DNA of 64,000 bases from Saccharibacillus qingshengii (lineage in GTDB: Bacteria > Bacillota > Bacilli > Paenibacillales > Paenibacillaceae): NCBI RefSeq assembly GCF_013185195.1, contig NZ_JAAZWC010000006.1:124001-188000 (forward strand), in the 5' to 3' direction. Below the pieces are notes generated by a model that had not been told where the DNA came from, did no database searches, and worked only from the letters and a program-made list of their open reading frames with translations. The translations under genes were made by a program, and so were the position numbers. Positions 17,059-25,927 of the stretch are shown piece after piece (within the stretch, counting starts at the first letter, position 1; each line of letters opens with the position of its first letter).

Positions 17059-19407
17059 TCAATCGGCGGTCGGTCGAATCTCCGCCGCGGCTTCCGGGTC
17101 GCGCTCGTACACGCGGATCTCGATCAGTTCCGCATAAGGACTGCCGTTGGTCGCTTCGACGACCAGGCGCAGGCTGCGGAGCGGAACCGGCTGCGCCAGC
17201 TTATGGACGATTCGCCGGCGGCGGTTGCCCTGCCCGGAAGCGAGCGTCGTCCATCTTGCGTTCGAATCCTGCGTATCGTCCGTTTGGGCGGCTTCAAGCC
17301 GATAATCGCGAATCAGCTCGGGGATCACGTCGAAATCCGTGCGGTGGTGATGCAGGTTCACCAGGTCTTCATTGACGTCGTCGTTGAACGTCAGATGAAT
17401 CTCGGCGACGTGCTGCGGCTCGTCCCAATCGAGCCGCAGCCAAGGCTCGATTGGCGGTGCGGAAGCTTGCTGCGCGCCCGGGTTCACGCCGCCGTCCATC
17501 CGCTCCGACCGCCACATCTGCGGTCCGGCGAACGGGCGGTGATAACCGTTCACTGCGCGCTCCGGCGCATAGGCTTCCGTCGCCGATTCCAGGCGGAAGC
17601 AGAACGGCTTCCGCGCCATGCCGTGCATCTGCCATTCGACGATCGGCTGGTCGGCCAGGCGGTCCTCCAGATCCTGCGAGACCCGCGCCTCGCCGCCGCG
17701 CTCGAAAGCCAGTACCCCGCTCAGCGGCTCGGCCGACCGGTACAGCCGCACGGCCGTATTCGCCCGTACGATCAGGAACGCGTTGCGCGGCGTCTCCGGC
17801 CGCCCATTCAGATCGAAGCGCACCCAGCGCGCTTCGCCGCCTTCGACGGAGACGGTCGCCGCCGCCTGCCGGGTATGCGGCACATAGTTCTCGCCGCGGC
17901 CGGTGTCCCACAGCTCGGCGGTCACTTCGGCGTCTTCATCCGCCGACAACAGCAGGGACACGCCGGACACGCCGGGGTCCGCCGGGAAGAGCAGCGCCGC
18001 GTCGCGCGCAAGCGGATGCGCTTCGCCGGGCGTCTCCAGCGCGAGGCGCCGGAGCGCGCCGGACGCCGAGACCGCCGCGCCGCGCGCCAGGTCCGCTTCG
18101 TCGCCGCTTCGCGCGCCGACGATCGAGGCCCCGCGCCGGATCAGCGTCCGGCGCAGCAGATCCGTGTGCCGCGCGCGCAGCTCGCGCGGCGTCACGCCCA
18201 GGGCCGAGCAGAGCGCGGCCCCCGTGCCCGCGGCCTCGCCGATGGCCGCGCAGGTCGCCATCACGCGCGTCGTGCCGAACGCGACGTGCGAAGCGCTGAT
18301 GTTGCGGCCCGCCATCAGCATATTGGATACGTTCGCGGAATACAGCGAACGGAACGGGACGTGGTACACGCCGTCCATATGGTAATGCTTCGAACCGCTT
18401 TCTTCGGCATACATGCCCTGCGGCGGATGCAGGTCGATCGACCAGCCGCCGAACGCCACGCCGTCGTCGAATGCCCGCTGCGCGACGATATCGTTCTGGT
18501 TCAGCACGTAGTCGCCGACGAAGCGTCGGTACTCCCGTTTGCCCGGCAGCGAACCGACCCATTCGAGCGTCAGATTGCCCGCATCGAACCGGCCGGAGTT
18601 TTTGATATAGTCCCAGATGCCGTAGATGACCGAAGCCAGCTCGTCGCGAATCTGCTCGTTATCATGTACGGTGTCGTGCTCGCCGCCCCATTCGATCCAC
18701 CAATAATGGCAGCCGGAATCCCCGCTTCGGATCATCCGTTTGAGCGGGATGGACGTCTGCGAGATGTCTTTGGCAAAAGACGGCGGAACAAACTTCACCG
18801 GCCGGCCCGCGTCCTGGGTGTAGAAGAGCATCGTACTGCCCAGCGTGATATCGTCTGCGATCTCCGGCGCCCATTCCTCGTTATAGGTGCTGCGCGCTTC
18901 GCGCCCGAGCATGTACCGGGCTCCGGCCAGAAAACCGAGCAGGCCGTCGCCGGTACAATCCACGAATACCCCGCTCCGGAACGCGATCCTGCGCTCCGAA
19001 CCCATCATCCATCCGACCGCCGAGACGATACGCCGGTTTTCTTCCGGTCCTTCCGCTTCGACTTCGTGCACGTCCGTATTCAGGAACAGCGTCAGATTCG
19101 GCTCGGCTTTTACCGCTTCGAGTACGACCAGATCCCAGAGATACGGATTGCCTTCCGGATTGCGATACTGGTTCTCCAGGAACAGTTCTCCCATGATGCC
19201 GCTCTCGCGGGCATAGCGGTTGAGGCCGTGCGCCGTCGCTCCGCATACCCAGACGCGCACTTCGCTGCTGGAGTTGCCGCCGAGTACCGGACGGTTCTGA
19301 ACCAGCGAGACCGATCGCCCCAGCCTCGCCGCCGCAATCGCTGCACAGACCCCGGCCAGTCCGCCGCCTACCACCGTAATATCGCTTTCTATCGTTTCGT
19401 TTCGCAT
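17059..19407 (-). CDS. FAD-dependent oxidoreductase (FAD_oxidored type)
   Basis: A 782-residue protein without a signal peptide. The N-terminal Rossmann motif is VVGGGLAGVCAAIAAARLG (residues ~11-29), followed by PVLGGNSSSEVRVWV, FVDCTGDGLLGFLAGA and the C-terminal FAD motif MLMAGRNISASHVAFG near residue 375. That layout matches FAD_oxidored proteins, which are often found in polysaccharide-degradation loci. Residues ~450-780 look like a beta-rich discoidin/F5-8-type extension and may bind carbohydrate. It is divergent from an AraC regulator (149-base gap), which probably controls it. It has a clear AAGGAG site. Substrate unknown. Confidence 0.8.
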   Translation of the reverse strand: MRNETIESDITVVGGGLAGVCAAIAAARLGRSVSLVQNRPVLGGNSSSEVRVWVCGATAHGLNRYARESGIMGELFLENQYRNPEGNPYLWDLVVLEAVKAEPNLTLFLNTDVHEVEAEGPEENRRIVSAVGWMMGSERRIAFRSGVFVDCTGDGLLGFLAGARYMLGREARSTYNEEWAPEIADDITLGSTMLFYTQDAGRPVKFVPPSFAKDISQTSIPLKRMIRSGDSGCHYWWIEWGGEHDTVHDNEQIRDELASVIYGIWDYIKNSGRFDAGNLTLEWVGSLPGKREYRRFVGDYVLNQNDIVAQRAFDDGVAFGGWSIDLHPPQGMYAEESGSKHYHMDGVYHVPFRSLYSANVSNMLMAGRNISASHVAFGTTRVMATCAAIGEAAGTGAALCSALGVTPRELRARHTDLLRRTLIRRGASIVGARSGDEADLARGAAVSASGALRRLALETPGEAHPLARDAALLFPADPGVSGVSLLLSADEDAEVTAELWDTGRGENYVPHTRQAAATVSVEGGEARWVRFDLNGRPETPRNAFLIVRANTAVRLYRSAEPLSGVLAFERGGEARVSQDLEDRLADQPIVEWQMHGMARKPFCFRLESATEAYAPERAVNGYHRPFAGPQMWRSERMDGGVNPGAQQASAPPIEPWLRLDWDEPQHVAEIHLTFNDDVNEDLVNLHHHRTDFDVIPELIRDYRLEAAQTDDTQDSNARWTTLASGQGNRRRRIVHKLAQPVPLRSLRLVVEATNGSPYAELIEIRVYERDPEAAAEIRPTAD

Positions 19408-19556
19408 GTCTTCACGCTCCTTTTCGATTGGGGGATATCCATAGTTTCAGCATAGGAGGAGCAGAGAAGCTTTTACATGCAGAATTCAGGCGCATGGCTT
19501 ATACTTTATTTCAGTTATCCCTGCGTTAAGCGAAACGGAGCAAAGGAGGCGAGGAG

Positions 19557-20366
19557 ATGCGGATCGTCGAGCATGTTTACTGGAACGGCAAAGTCCGTTT
19601 CGATCTGGCGGAAGACCGCTACGGGCTGTGGACGATGTTTGTGGTAGAGGAAGGCACATTCCGGTTCACCGTCGAGAGACCGGAGATTCCGGCCAACGAA
19701 GCTCCGCTGCCGGTTCTGCCGCTTGACGGCGAAGCGGGGTTCGGTTCGGCCGTGCTGTGTCCGCCCGGAGGGAGGCTGCGCCGGGAAGCGATCACCCCGC
19801 TGACGTTCCATTACGTGCAGTTCGAATGGGAAGCGGCCATCGACGGACCCTGCGGATTGGAGCCGGGGCTGATCGCGTTCGAAGACGTCCGGCGTCTGCG
19901 CTCGACCTGCGCACATCTTCGGGAGGCGTCCGAGCGGAATCCCAAGGCCGAAGGCCGCTGGGTCGCCCATCTGACGCTCGACCTGCTGCTGCTGTACGAA
20001 GCCGAACGCCGCCGGGCGGTCCGCCCGGAGCGCCGCTTCAGCGAAGACGCCCTCATGTCGCGGGCGGCCGCCGCAATCGAAGCGCGCGCCGGAGCGCCGC
20101 TGCTCCTGGAAGCGCTGGCCGCGGAACTTGGCCTTAGCCCCGTCCGGCTGACCCGCCGCTTTCGGGCGGCGTTCGGCGAGACGCCTTCGCATTATTTAAA
20201 AGCCGTCCGGCTGCGCGAAGCCCGGCGTCTGCTCGATGATACCGAATTGACGCTCGCCCAGATCGCCGAACGCTGCGGCTACGAGAACGGCTTCTATCTG
20301 AGCCGCGTCTTCACGCAAGACACCGGAATGCCCCCGTCGGAGTATCGGCGCCGGCGCCGGATCTGA
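19557..20366 (+). CDS. AraC-family transcriptional regulator
   Basis: A 269-residue cytoplasmic regulator. An N-terminal cupin-like sensing region (residues ~1-130) is followed by two helix-turn-helix motifs in the last 100 residues: LEALAAELGLSPVRLTRRFR and LAQIAERCGYENGFYLSRVF, ending in GMPPSEYRRRRR as usual for the family. It is divergent from the FAD oxidoreductase gene, so local activation of that gene is the natural guess. The start is an ATG with a GGAGGCGAGGAG site. The ligand is unknown, probably a sugar or glycoside. Confidence 0.85.
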   Translation: MRIVEHVYWNGKVRFDLAEDRYGLWTMFVVEEGTFRFTVERPEIPANEAPLPVLPLDGEAGFGSAVLCPPGGRLRREAITPLTFHYVQFEWEAAIDGPCGLEPGLIAFEDVRRLRSTCAHLREASERNPKAEGRWVAHLTLDLLLLYEAERRRAVRPERRFSEDALMSRAAAAIEARAGAPLLLEALAAELGLSPVRLTRRFRAAFGETPSHYLKAVRLREARRLLDDTELTLAQIAERCGYENGFYLSRVFTQDTGMPPSEYRRRRRI

Positions 20367-20505
20367 GACGTCCGCCTTACGCCTGCTGCCGGCTGCGCCG
20401 CGGCCGGATAGAACAAATCTACGCGGTTTTCGAATGTTTCCTGCCCGTGCCAGTGCCTCGTGTCCGCCTTGTTGCACATATCCATGCAATTTGAGACGAA
20501 TCCGG

Positions 20506-20542
20506 CCCGGCCGCCTTCCTGCCGGCGGCCGGGTGGTATAAT
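20506..20542 (+). promoter_or_regulatory. Palindrome and -10 box upstream of the histidine kinase gene
   Basis: A perfect 10-bp GC-rich inverted repeat (20506-20515 with 20524-20533) ends 3 bases before TATAAT at 20537-20542. It covers the place of a -35 box, so it could be an operator, or the end of an upstream terminator without a U-tail. Confidence 0.4.
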
Positions 20543-20579
20543 GTAGGCAATTCCCCGTTTGTGAAGGAGCGAGACGCCG

Positions 20580-22529
20580 ATGTACAGAAAGCCTTTGCCT
20601 GTCCGGCTGCGCCGGGCGTCCTGGAAATCGCTGATGCCGCAGAAATTGAAACATCGGCTGTTCGCCGCTTTTGTACTGCTGATTCTGGTGCCGTTTGCGC
20701 TGCTCAACGTGTACAACTACCGCCAGATCGAACGGCTTGTCGAAGAGAAGATCAGCCGGCAGAGCCGGGAGCAGCTTGTTCAGCTCAACCGGATGCTTGA
20801 AGACCAGATGAGTATCGCCTACAAGACGCTTATTTTTCTGGAGCAGGATTCCTCGGTTCGCAGTGCGCTCCAGCATCCCGAAGCCCGCACGTCGCTCGAC
20901 AATCAGGCTTTGGTCGAAGAAAAATTCAAATCGCTCGGCAACAGCTTCTTTCTCTATAATCCGTATGTCTATTTCACGCTGCTTGATTTTTATGATAGCG
21001 TTTACACTTCTTATCCGCCCCGCAAACAGCTTGAATACGCGCCTTACCGGGAGCTGTTCGTTTCCCAACTGGGCGAAGCTCCTTCGGTTCCCGGATCGCC
21101 GGGCGGGACTTCGGCCAAGCCGTTCGTTCCCGGCGAACTGCCGGCCTCGGATTCCGCCGCGCCGGGCGGTCTTTATTACCGCTGGGATCCGCGCGACGGG
21201 AACAATATTCTGCGCGAAATTTCGTCGGGACCGTACCTGCTGTCGCTGTACGCCTATATGCGCGACGACAGCGGCAGGCCGTACGGCCTGGCCCGGATCG
21301 CGATCGATTATTCGTCCTGGTTTCGCTCCGCGCTCAAGGAATCGCCGGGCGGACAGGAGTATTTCCTGATGACGGGTACGGGAGAGCGCCTGGCCGGTTC
21401 GACGGAAGACGCCTTTTTGACGGAATCGGTCACGAAGGCGATTCGGGCGGGAGGCCCGCAGCGGTATGTGACGGACCGGGACTCGGGGATGCTGGTCAAC
21501 TATGTTTACGTCGAACCGCTGGACTGGTACATGGTAAGCCGGATTCCGCTGGATGTGCTGTTTGCGGAAATTTCGGAGCTGAAAAGCCGGTATTTTCTTA
21601 CCTTTTACGGACTGACCGCCGTGTTTATCCTGTTTGCGTTCATGATCTCCGCCGCATTCACCCGTCCGCTGTCGCTGCTGCAGGATCGTATGAAAGAAGC
21701 CGCGAGCAAAAATCTGCGTGTACGGATCTCCGAGGAACGCAGCCGCGGCGAAGTGCTGGAGCTGACGCGGACGTTCAATACGATGCTGGACGATACGCAC
21801 GAGCTGATCCGCCGGCTCAAAGCGGAGGAGCGCCAAAAAGAAGCCGTACGCGTGCATATGCTGCTGGCCCAGATGAATCCGCATTTTCTGCTGAACACGC
21901 TCAATACGATGAAATGGAGTTCGATCCGCAGCGGAAGCGACGATATTACCGAAATGTGCGTCTCGCTTGGCAAGCTGCTGGAAGCGAGTCTCGCCTCCGA
22001 AGTGGAGCTGATCCATCTCAAAGACGAGATCGAGCTGGTGCAGGCTTATCTGCATATCCAGCGGATGCGCTACCGGGACGCTTTTACGGTGACCTGCGAG
22101 TTCGACGAAGAACTGGAGTATGCGCTTGTGCCGAAGCTCAGCCTGCAGCCGCTGGTGGAGAATGCGATCCGGCACGGCGTGGCGAATCTGCCCGCACGGG
22201 GCGAAATCGGGATTCGCGTGTACCGCGAAGACGGAAGACTGACGCTGGAAGTCGAAGACAACGGGATCGGGATGGAGCAGTCGCGCCGGTTGAAAAGGGC
22301 CGGAGAGCGGCAGGGAATCGGGCTCCCGAACCTGAAAGAGCGCCTGCAGCTGCTGTACCGGGGCGAAGGCGGTCTGGAGACGCTGCCGGGCAGCTCTGCC
22401 GGCACCCGTGTCCGTGTCCGGATTCCGTTTCTGCTGTCGACGCCTTACCGTTCCGGCGCCGAACCGTCCGGTCCGATTCTGAGCGAAAGGGGAGAAGAAC
22501 ATGTGGACCGTACTGCTGGTGGAAGATGA
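20580..22529 (+). CDS. YesM-type sensor histidine kinase
   Basis: A 649-residue membrane sensor. Helix 1 (~29-45), an extracellular sensing region (~46-338), helix 2 (~340-362), a HAMP linker (~360-412) and a His_kinase domain with the phospho-acceptor His435 in QMNPHFLLNTLNTMKW. The ATPase N-box reads LVENAIRHG and the G-box VEDNGIGM. It autophosphorylates on a sensed signal and passes the phosphate to the response regulator encoded next, whose ATG lies 29 bases inside this gene. The downstream sugar ABC importer makes a carbohydrate signal likely. A GGAG site precedes the ATG. Confidence 0.92.
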   Translation: MYRKPLPVRLRRASWKSLMPQKLKHRLFAAFVLLILVPFALLNVYNYRQIERLVEEKISRQSREQLVQLNRMLEDQMSIAYKTLIFLEQDSSVRSALQHPEARTSLDNQALVEEKFKSLGNSFFLYNPYVYFTLLDFYDSVYTSYPPRKQLEYAPYRELFVSQLGEAPSVPGSPGGTSAKPFVPGELPASDSAAPGGLYYRWDPRDGNNILREISSGPYLLSLYAYMRDDSGRPYGLARIAIDYSSWFRSALKESPGGQEYFLMTGTGERLAGSTEDAFLTESVTKAIRAGGPQRYVTDRDSGMLVNYVYVEPLDWYMVSRIPLDVLFAEISELKSRYFLTFYGLTAVFILFAFMISAAFTRPLSLLQDRMKEAASKNLRVRISEERSRGEVLELTRTFNTMLDDTHELIRRLKAEERQKEAVRVHMLLAQMNPHFLLNTLNTMKWSSIRSGSDDITEMCVSLGKLLEASLASEVELIHLKDEIELVQAYLHIQRMRYRDAFTVTCEFDEELEYALVPKLSLQPLVENAIRHGVANLPARGEIGIRVYREDGRLTLEVEDNGIGMEQSRRLKRAGERQGIGLPNLKERLQLLYRGEGGLETLPGSSAGTRVRVRIPFLLSTPYRSGAEPSGPILSERGEEHVDRTAGGR

Positions 22530-23349
22530 GGTCTTTGTCCGGGAATCGGTACGCGAGATTATCTCCTGGGAAGAGCTGGGGTTCCGCGTGATCGGGGAGT
22601 CCGGCAACGGGGAGGAAGCGCTGGATATCATCCGCCGCGAACGGCCGGATCTGGTATTGTCGGATATCGTCATGCCCGGGCTGGACGGACTTGAGCTGCT
22701 CAAGCGCGTCCGCGCGGAAGGGGTGCGGAGCAAGTTCGTGATGCTGACCTGCATGGGAGAGTTCGAATACGTGCGCCAGGCGATGGAATACGGGGCGTCC
22801 AACTATATTCTGAAGCTGTCGATGAGCGTCAATTCGCTGCGCGATACGCTGCGCAAAGTGGGCGCCGAATTGACCGAAGCGGCGGGCGAGATCGGCGGCG
22901 AAACGTCTTCCCCAAGTCCGGAGGCCCTGCCGGAAGACGGTGGAGAGCGTTCGTACCGGGACACGTTCCGGCCGCAGCACGAGAGTGCGATCGCCCATCC
23001 CGAAGTGCGCCGGATCGTCGAGTATATCCATACGCACTACGAGAACGATATCACGGTCAAGTCCATGTCGCGGTATGTCATGATGGGCGAGAATTACGTC
23101 AGCGCCCTGTTCAAGAAGAAGACCGGTTACACGCTGATCTATTATCTGCACGGCGTCCGGATTGCCCGGGCCGCGGAACAGTTGAAGGAAACGGATCTGC
23201 CGGTCCACGAGATCGGCCAGCGGACGGGTTTTGCGAACGACAACTATTTCATCAAAATTTTCAAAAGATGGACCGGCGTCACGCCCAGCCAATACCGTCA
23301 TCTGGCCGCCGCGGACGAACGGACCAGCAGCGGTAAAATCGGCCGATAG
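22501..23349 (+). CDS. YesN-type response regulator with AraC DNA-binding domain
   Basis: A 282-residue regulator. The receiver domain (1-120) has the acidic pair VEDE, the phospho-acceptor Asp55 (LVLSDIVMPG), Thr in VMLTC and Lys in YILKLS. The C-terminal AraC domain (~175-275) has two HTH motifs (SRYVMMGENYVSALFKK and IGQRTGFANDNYFIKIFKR). It overlaps the kinase gene by 29 bases in another frame, so translation is coupled; the AGGGGAGAAG site lies inside the kinase gene. It should activate the ABC importer directly downstream when phosphorylated. Confidence 0.92.
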   Translation: MWTVLLVEDEVFVRESVREIISWEELGFRVIGESGNGEEALDIIRRERPDLVLSDIVMPGLDGLELLKRVRAEGVRSKFVMLTCMGEFEYVRQAMEYGASNYILKLSMSVNSLRDTLRKVGAELTEAAGEIGGETSSPSPEALPEDGGERSYRDTFRPQHESAIAHPEVRRIVEYIHTHYENDITVKSMSRYVMMGENYVSALFKKKTGYTLIYYLHGVRIARAAEQLKETDLPVHEIGQRTGFANDNYFIKIFKRWTGVTPSQYRHLAAADERTSSGKIGR

Positions 23350-23437
23350 AAGAAAACGCAGTGCCGACGCCGCTTTCCTTTTTCGCAAACTGCACAGATT
23401 TCTTCCGCCCGAAACGTGGATTTGTCACTAAAAAAGG

Positions 23438-23449
23438 AAGCGCTTCCCT
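23438..23449. promoter_or_regulatory. Perfect palindrome upstream of the sugar-binding lipoprotein gene
   Basis: GGAAGCGCTTCC lies 54 bases before the lipoprotein ATG and after an A-rich tract. It matches 10 of 14 positions of the CcpA cre consensus around the central CG, so catabolite control or a LacI-type operator is possible. Confidence 0.4.
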
Positions 23450-23502
23450 GATACATTGAAAAGGAAAGCGGCAACCACTTCGAGTCCAGGGAGGTCGAGA
23501 AA

Positions 23503-24837
23503 ATGAAGGGTATGGCGAAAAAAGGATGGGGCGCCGCGGCAGCGGGCATACTGCTGGCGTCGCTGCTCGGAGGTTGTGTCGGTATGGGATCCGGACAGCA
23601 GGCGGCAGGAGCGGGCGGTCAGACGGAGAAAGCAGCCGACGGGCCGGTCAAACTGACGATGTGGGGCGGCGTGCCGGCGGAGAACGGGCCGCAGCAGGTG
23701 GTGGACGACTGGAATGCGCAGAACCCGGAGATCCAGGTGGAGTATGTGCGCTATGTGAATGACGACGACGGCAATCTCAAGCTCGATACGGCGCTCTCCA
23801 CAGGGCAGAACGTCGATTTGTTCGTGAATTACGCCATGTCCAATCTGGACAAACGGATCAAATCCGGCGTAGCGCTCGATATGGCCGAATTCCCGGATTA
23901 CGATATCGACAAGATGATCGGAGAGGAAGCGGCCGCCTGGAAGATCGAAGGCAAGTATTACGGTCTGCCGACGAGCAAGAACACGACGTTTTTCGCTCTG
24001 AACGCGGATGCGCTCGAGCAGGCCGGCCTGCCGGTTCCGCAGCAGTGGACGTGGGACGAAGCGCGCGAATACGCACGCAAACTCAAAGAGTCGGGCTTCA
24101 AATACGGATTGGTCCAGCATACCGCGTCGTTCTCCGATCCGCTGGATTCGGTTATGGTGACGGACGGCTATACCAAAAAAGACGGAACGTCGAACATGGA
24201 TGATCCGCTTGCGATCCGGTGGCTGGAGACGCTGAACGCCATGATGAGCGAAGATGCTTCCAGTCCGCCGCTCGGCGAGCAGCTGACTTCCAAAATGCCG
24301 GTAGAGAACATGTTCCTCGGCGGCGAGGCCGCGATGCTGAATATCGGCGGATGGCTGCTGCGCAGCTCGAACAATATGGACGAGTTCCCGCGGGACTTCA
24401 AGATCGCTTTTGCTCCGGTGCCCCGGCTTGTGGATGACGAAGCGGATTATGTAACCAGCGGCGGCGTGGGCGATTTTATCTCGATCAATGCCAAGTCGGC
24501 GCACACGCAAGAAGCCTGGAAGTTCCTTCAGTGGTACGCCGACGGAGGCATGATGCCGATGGCGCCGGGCGGCCGCCTTCCGGCTTCCAGCGCCGCGGAT
24601 CCAAGCGAAGCGCTGAAGCGCCTGCTCGGCGAGCATGCGGATACGTACGACAAAGCTTCGCTGGAATACGTGCTGTTCGACAGCAAGATCCCGACCTTTA
24701 CCCGCGAGCTGTCGCAGGAGATGGTCGATATGCGCGCCCAGGAATACGAGAAATATTTCCTCGGCGATCAGACGGCGGAGCAGGCGGCGGCGAACATGGT
24801 CAACAAACACAACGAATGGCTGAGCCAAAACAAGTAA
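23503..24837 (+). CDS. ABC transporter sugar-binding lipoprotein
   Basis: A 444-residue exported protein. The signal peptide ends in lipobox LLGGC, so Cys25 should be lipidated and anchor the protein on the outer face of the membrane. The rest is a type-1 extracellular solute-binding protein (LTMWGGVPAENGPQ, PTSKNTTFFALNADAL, GGEAAMLNIGGW). It captures a mono- or oligosaccharide for the two permeases downstream; no ATPase is in the cluster, so a shared MsmX-type ATPase elsewhere is expected. An attenuator-like terminator separates it from the permeases, which would give extra binding protein. Confidence 0.9.
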   Translation: MKGMAKKGWGAAAAGILLASLLGGCVGMGSGQQAAGAGGQTEKAADGPVKLTMWGGVPAENGPQQVVDDWNAQNPEIQVEYVRYVNDDDGNLKLDTALSTGQNVDLFVNYAMSNLDKRIKSGVALDMAEFPDYDIDKMIGEEAAAWKIEGKYYGLPTSKNTTFFALNADALEQAGLPVPQQWTWDEAREYARKLKESGFKYGLVQHTASFSDPLDSVMVTDGYTKKDGTSNMDDPLAIRWLETLNAMMSEDASSPPLGEQLTSKMPVENMFLGGEAAMLNIGGWLLRSSNNMDEFPRDFKIAFAPVPRLVDDEADYVTSGGVGDFISINAKSAHTQEAWKFLQWYADGGMMPMAPGGRLPASSAADPSEALKRLLGEHADTYDKASLEYVLFDSKIPTFTRELSQEMVDMRAQEYEKYFLGDQTAEQAAANMVNKHNEWLSQNK

Positions 24838-24866
24838 TCGGCCCGGCAGCTTTGGTCCACATGTTC

Positions 24867-24902
24867 AAGCGGCGATGGAACGAATCCATGCGCCGCTTTT
24901 TT
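24867..24902 (+). terminator. Intercistronic terminator between binding protein and permease genes
   Basis: A stem of about 12 bp (24868-24879 with 24885-24897, one bulge) is followed by six Ts. It lies inside an operon, so partial read-through is the likely design. Confidence 0.8.
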
Positions 24903-25030
24903 GTGGGACGAACTTGGTTTTGGCGCCGAATTGAGTGTTTTTGTCGCATGAATTCCGGGGTTCTGTTCCTTCCGGGCCGACGTCTCGAACCGTATGCTGG
25001 AGGAAGAACACAAGCGGAGGAGTGAGCGAG

Positions 25031-25912
25031 ATGGGCAAATCATGGCTGAAACGCCAGAGTCTGCTGGGATACGCGTTTATCGGACCGAATATGCTGGGCG
25101 TGCTGTTGTTTTTTATTCTGCCGGCCGTTTATTCGTTTTACCTGATGTTTACCGACTACACCTTTATGAATCCGGCGATCTCTTTCGTTGGCTTCGCCAA
25201 TATCGAGCGGATGCTGGGGGACGAGCAGTTCTACACGGCGCTGCGCAATACGCTGATCTTCCTGCTGTCGGTGCCGGTCTCGATCCTGCTGGCTTTTCTG
25301 GTGGCGGCGGCGCTCAACAAAGCGGTCTATTGGAAAAAGACGCTGCGCGCCCTGTATTTCATGCCGTATATCACGAGCGGCGTAGCGGTTGCCTTTGTAT
25401 GGATGCTGCTGTTTCAACCTACTTCGGGTCCGATCAACGGCTTTCTGCGTTCGATCGGGATCGACCATCCGCCGGGCTGGCTGTCCGCGACGGAAAGCGC
25501 CATGTTTGCGATCGATATCATCTGGATCTGGTTCATGCTCGGCTACAACATGATTATCTATCTGGCTGCGCTGCAGGAAATTCCCGAAGAACTGGTGGAA
25601 GCCGCGCGGATCGACGGAGCCCGTCCCTGGGCGATCCTGCACCGGGTCATCTGGCCGCTTGTCAGTCCGACGACGTTCCTGCTGCTCGTCACCGGGCTGA
25701 TCATGTCGATCAAGACATTCGGTATCATTCAGGCGATCACCCAGGGCGGACCGGGCGACAGTACGACCGTCTTGTCGCTGTTCATTTACCAGAACGCTTT
25801 CCGCTATTACGAGATGGGCTATGCTTCCGCGATTTCCTGGGCGCTGTTCGCGATCATTCTGGTGTTCACCGTGCTCCAATGGATCGGACAGAAGCGCTGG
25901 GTTCACTATTAA
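25031..25912 (+). CDS. Sugar ABC transporter permease (MalF/LacF-like)
   Basis: A 293-residue membrane protein with six predicted helices. The EAA loop that docks the ATPase reads EELVEAARIDGARPWAILHR (about residue 190). I chose the ATG at 25031 over an upstream in-frame start because a GGAGG site lies just before it and the protein then begins with a normal cytoplasmic segment (MGKSWLKRQSLLGYAF). With the next gene it forms the membrane channel of a CUT1-type sugar importer. The spacing to the second permease is 15 bases. Confidence 0.92.
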   Translation: MGKSWLKRQSLLGYAFIGPNMLGVLLFFILPAVYSFYLMFTDYTFMNPAISFVGFANIERMLGDEQFYTALRNTLIFLLSVPVSILLAFLVAAALNKAVYWKKTLRALYFMPYITSGVAVAFVWMLLFQPTSGPINGFLRSIGIDHPPGWLSATESAMFAIDIIWIWFMLGYNMIIYLAALQEIPEELVEAARIDGARPWAILHRVIWPLVSPTTFLLLVTGLIMSIKTFGIIQAITQGGPGDSTTVLSLFIYQNAFRYYEMGYASAISWALFAIILVFTVLQWIGQKRWVHY

Positions 25913-25927
25913 AAGGAGGCTGATCGT

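Noticed and set aside
17203-19455. 750-residue open frame on the plus strand opposite the FAD oxidoreductase
   Set aside because: Composition is Arg/His/Val-rich antisense noise, while the opposite strand has clear FAD motifs.
19472-19505. Promoter for the AraC gene from TTTACA and TATACT
   Set aside because: The spacing is 22 bases, too long for a normal SigA promoter.
20196-22802. 868-residue open frame antisense to the histidine kinase
   Set aside because: No domain and a composition typical of shadow frames; it also crosses the AraC and kinase genes.
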